This document shows, piece after piece, positions 62,883 to 64,000 of a stretch of DNA of 64,000 bases. The number at the start of each line of letters is the position of its first letter. Position 1 is the first letter of the stretch. Source of the stretch: Pseudomonadota bacterium. Lineage in GTDB: Bacteria; Desulfobacterota; Desulfobulbia; Desulfobulbales; JAHJIY01. The notes beneath the pieces were generated by a model, which was not told where the DNA came from, ran no database searches, and saw only the letters and a list, made by a program, of their open reading frames with translations. The stretch spans positions 1 to 64,000 of the forward strand of contig JAHJIY010000027.1 in NCBI GenBank assembly GCA_018823175.1, read 5' to 3'. The translations under genes and the position numbers were made by a program.

Positions 62883-64000
62883 ATGAAATCGGGTAGCCGT
62901 TTAGAACGTATATTAACGTCTGGCGCATTCGCTGTTACCGGAGAGCTTGGCCCTCCCAAAAATGGCGACCCGGAAGTTGTGCGGGAGAAAGCCCGCCTGC
63001 TGAAAGGAAACGTCGACGCGGTAAATATAACGGATTGTCAAACCGCCATTGTTAGAATGTCCAGCATCAGCGCCGGGCTATTAACTCTTACAGAAGGGGT
63101 TGAGCCGGTCATCCAGATGACCTGCCGTGATCGCAACCGGATCGGCATGCAAAGTGACATTCTTGGGGCCTCGGCCCTGGGCTTGAAAAACCTGCTCTGC
63201 CTGACCGGTGATCATCAGAAATTCGGCAACCACGCCGGCGCCAAAGGCGTTTTTGACATGGATTCAATCCAGATGCTTGGCATGGTCAGAGGCATGCGGG
63301 ATGATAAAATATTCCAGTGCGGGGAAGCAATCAAAAGCCATGAACCAAGGCTATTTCTGGGCGCTGCGGCCAATCCTTTTGCCGGGCCGGCTGAATACCG
63401 GGCCGCCCGACTTGGCAAAAAAGTAGCCAACGGCGCTGATTTTATTCAGACCCAGATTGTTTATAATGTCGAAAAATTCGCAAAATTCATGGCAATGGTT
63501 CGCGATCTGGGACTGCACGAGAAAGTCTATATCCTGGCCGGTGTCACTCCGCCTAAATCTCTGGGTATGGCCCGTTACATGAAAAATTTTGTGCCGGGCA
63601 TGGATGTGACCGACGATGTAATTAAGCGGATGAAAGATGCCAAGGACAAAGAAAATGAAGGGATTAATATCTGCGTTGATATAATCAAGCAGGTCAAAGC
63701 AATAGAAGGGGTGTCCGGCGTCCATATCATGGCAATCGAATGGGAGAGCGCGGTTCCTGAGATTGTAAAGAGGGCTGGCTTGGCCAGCAGGCCGGTACTT
63801 GACGATATGCCTCTTCCGGCTCCGGTTTCAACCCGGGAAACTATTGTAGTTAGTAGCGGCGATCAGTCAACTGCCATAAATTCCACCCTGGAAGCGGCAA
63901 AAGAAGAGGCCCGAAAGATTGTGGCCGCCGCCCATGAAGAAGCCATTAAATTAAAGTCCGGGGCGTCTGGCGTTCCGGTCAGCTCAGAAATTGATGATGC
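62883..64000 (+). CDS. metF: Methylenetetrahydrofolate reductase, MetF type (partial)
   Basis: This ATG-initiated frame runs off the right edge (372 codons and two bases seen). The MetF barrel is clear: FAVTGELGPPKNGDP, VDAVNITDCQTA, IQMTCRDRNRIGMQSDILGA, LCLTGDHQKFGNHAGAKGVFDMDS, GAAANPFAGP and ADFIQTQIVYNVEKF. It reduces methylene-THF to methyl-THF, the last folate step before acetyl-CoA synthase. Residues after about 315 go beyond the usual barrel into a Ser/Thr- and then Ala/Glu/Lys-rich stretch, so the complete protein is probably longer than an E. coli-type MetF. Confidence 0.93.
   Translation, partial: MKSGSRLERILTSGAFAVTGELGPPKNGDPEVVREKARLLKGNVDAVNITDCQTAIVRMSSISAGLLTLTEGVEPVIQMTCRDRNRIGMQSDILGASALGLKNLLCLTGDHQKFGNHAGAKGVFDMDSIQMLGMVRGMRDDKIFQCGEAIKSHEPRLFLGAAANPFAGPAEYRAARLGKKVANGADFIQTQIVYNVEKFAKFMAMVRDLGLHEKVYILAGVTPPKSLGMARYMKNFVPGMDVTDDVIKRMKDAKDKENEGINICVDIIKQVKAIEGVSGVHIMAIEWESAVPEIVKRAGLASRPVLDDMPLPAPVSTRETIVVSSGDQSTAINSTLEAAKEEARKIVAAAHEEAIKLKSGASGVPVSSEIDD

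Overview
The window reads as chromosomal DNA of a Gram-negative, anaerobic deltaproteobacterium (Desulfobacterota-like). The main pointers are the Wood-Ljungdahl genes fhs, folD, cooS and a partial metF at the right end, an FmdE-type protein, a NifU/NifS pair, ThyX in place of ThyA, an LPS heptose gene (gmhA), many His-Asp and nucleotide-second-messenger proteins, and a RegB/RegA-type redox two-component pair. This placement is inferred from gene content only. I recognised no rRNA, tRNA or CRISPR array.

Layout. 1-6.6 kb: signalling genes on the minus strand (receiver-DUF4388-Roadblock protein, TPR lipoprotein, HAMP-class III cyclase, GGDEF-EAL protein). 6.7-12.4 kb: a broken epimerase gene, rlmD, an uncharacterised pair (VWA lipoprotein and large membrane protein) separated by a repeat-rich spacer, and a PBP4-type carboxypeptidase. 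12.4-20.1 kb: a palindromic MITE-like element, gmhA with an overlapping unknown gene, tetrapyrrole genes hemC and cobA-hemD, nadC, a divergent HD-GYP protein flanked by inverted repeats, and a DJ-1/PfpI protein. 20.2-36.8 kb: hybrid kinase, oligoendopeptidase F, a type IIA topoisomerase pair (parE, parC), cyclophilin, Bax-like glucosaminidase, polysaccharide deacetylase, FmdE, and a methyltransferase-kinase-sigma54 regulator operon.

36.9-48.1 kb is the most unusual region. It holds two MacB/FtsX-type permeases and two matching ABC ATPases, a periplasmic beta-propeller with one C-terminal CxxCH haem site, a thioredoxin-fold lipoprotein, a NosL-like metallochaperone, a small membrane-anchored His-containing protein, a polytopic membrane protein with an HHCPFC motif, and a RegB/RegA pair whose sensor keeps the quinone motif GGxxNPF and a candidate redox cysteine. 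No nosZ is present. An IS3-family element sits inside the cluster between the thioredoxin gene and nosL. I propose a redox-regulated envelope system for delivering a metal, thiol or haem cofactor; the substrate is unknown.

48.1-64 kb: a repeat-rich spacer, a zinc-ribbon membrane protein, uvrC, nifU-nifS, thyX, fhs, a PilB/GspE-type ATPase fused to a C-terminal cyclic-nucleotide-binding domain, folD, cooS and the start of metF. The fusion ATPase lies inside the one-carbon cluster, and a class III cyclase that could make its ligand lies 53 kb away in the same window. Dispersed palindromic repeats recur in the spacers, including a 51-bp sequence present at 9.2 kb and 48.3 kb with two differences.
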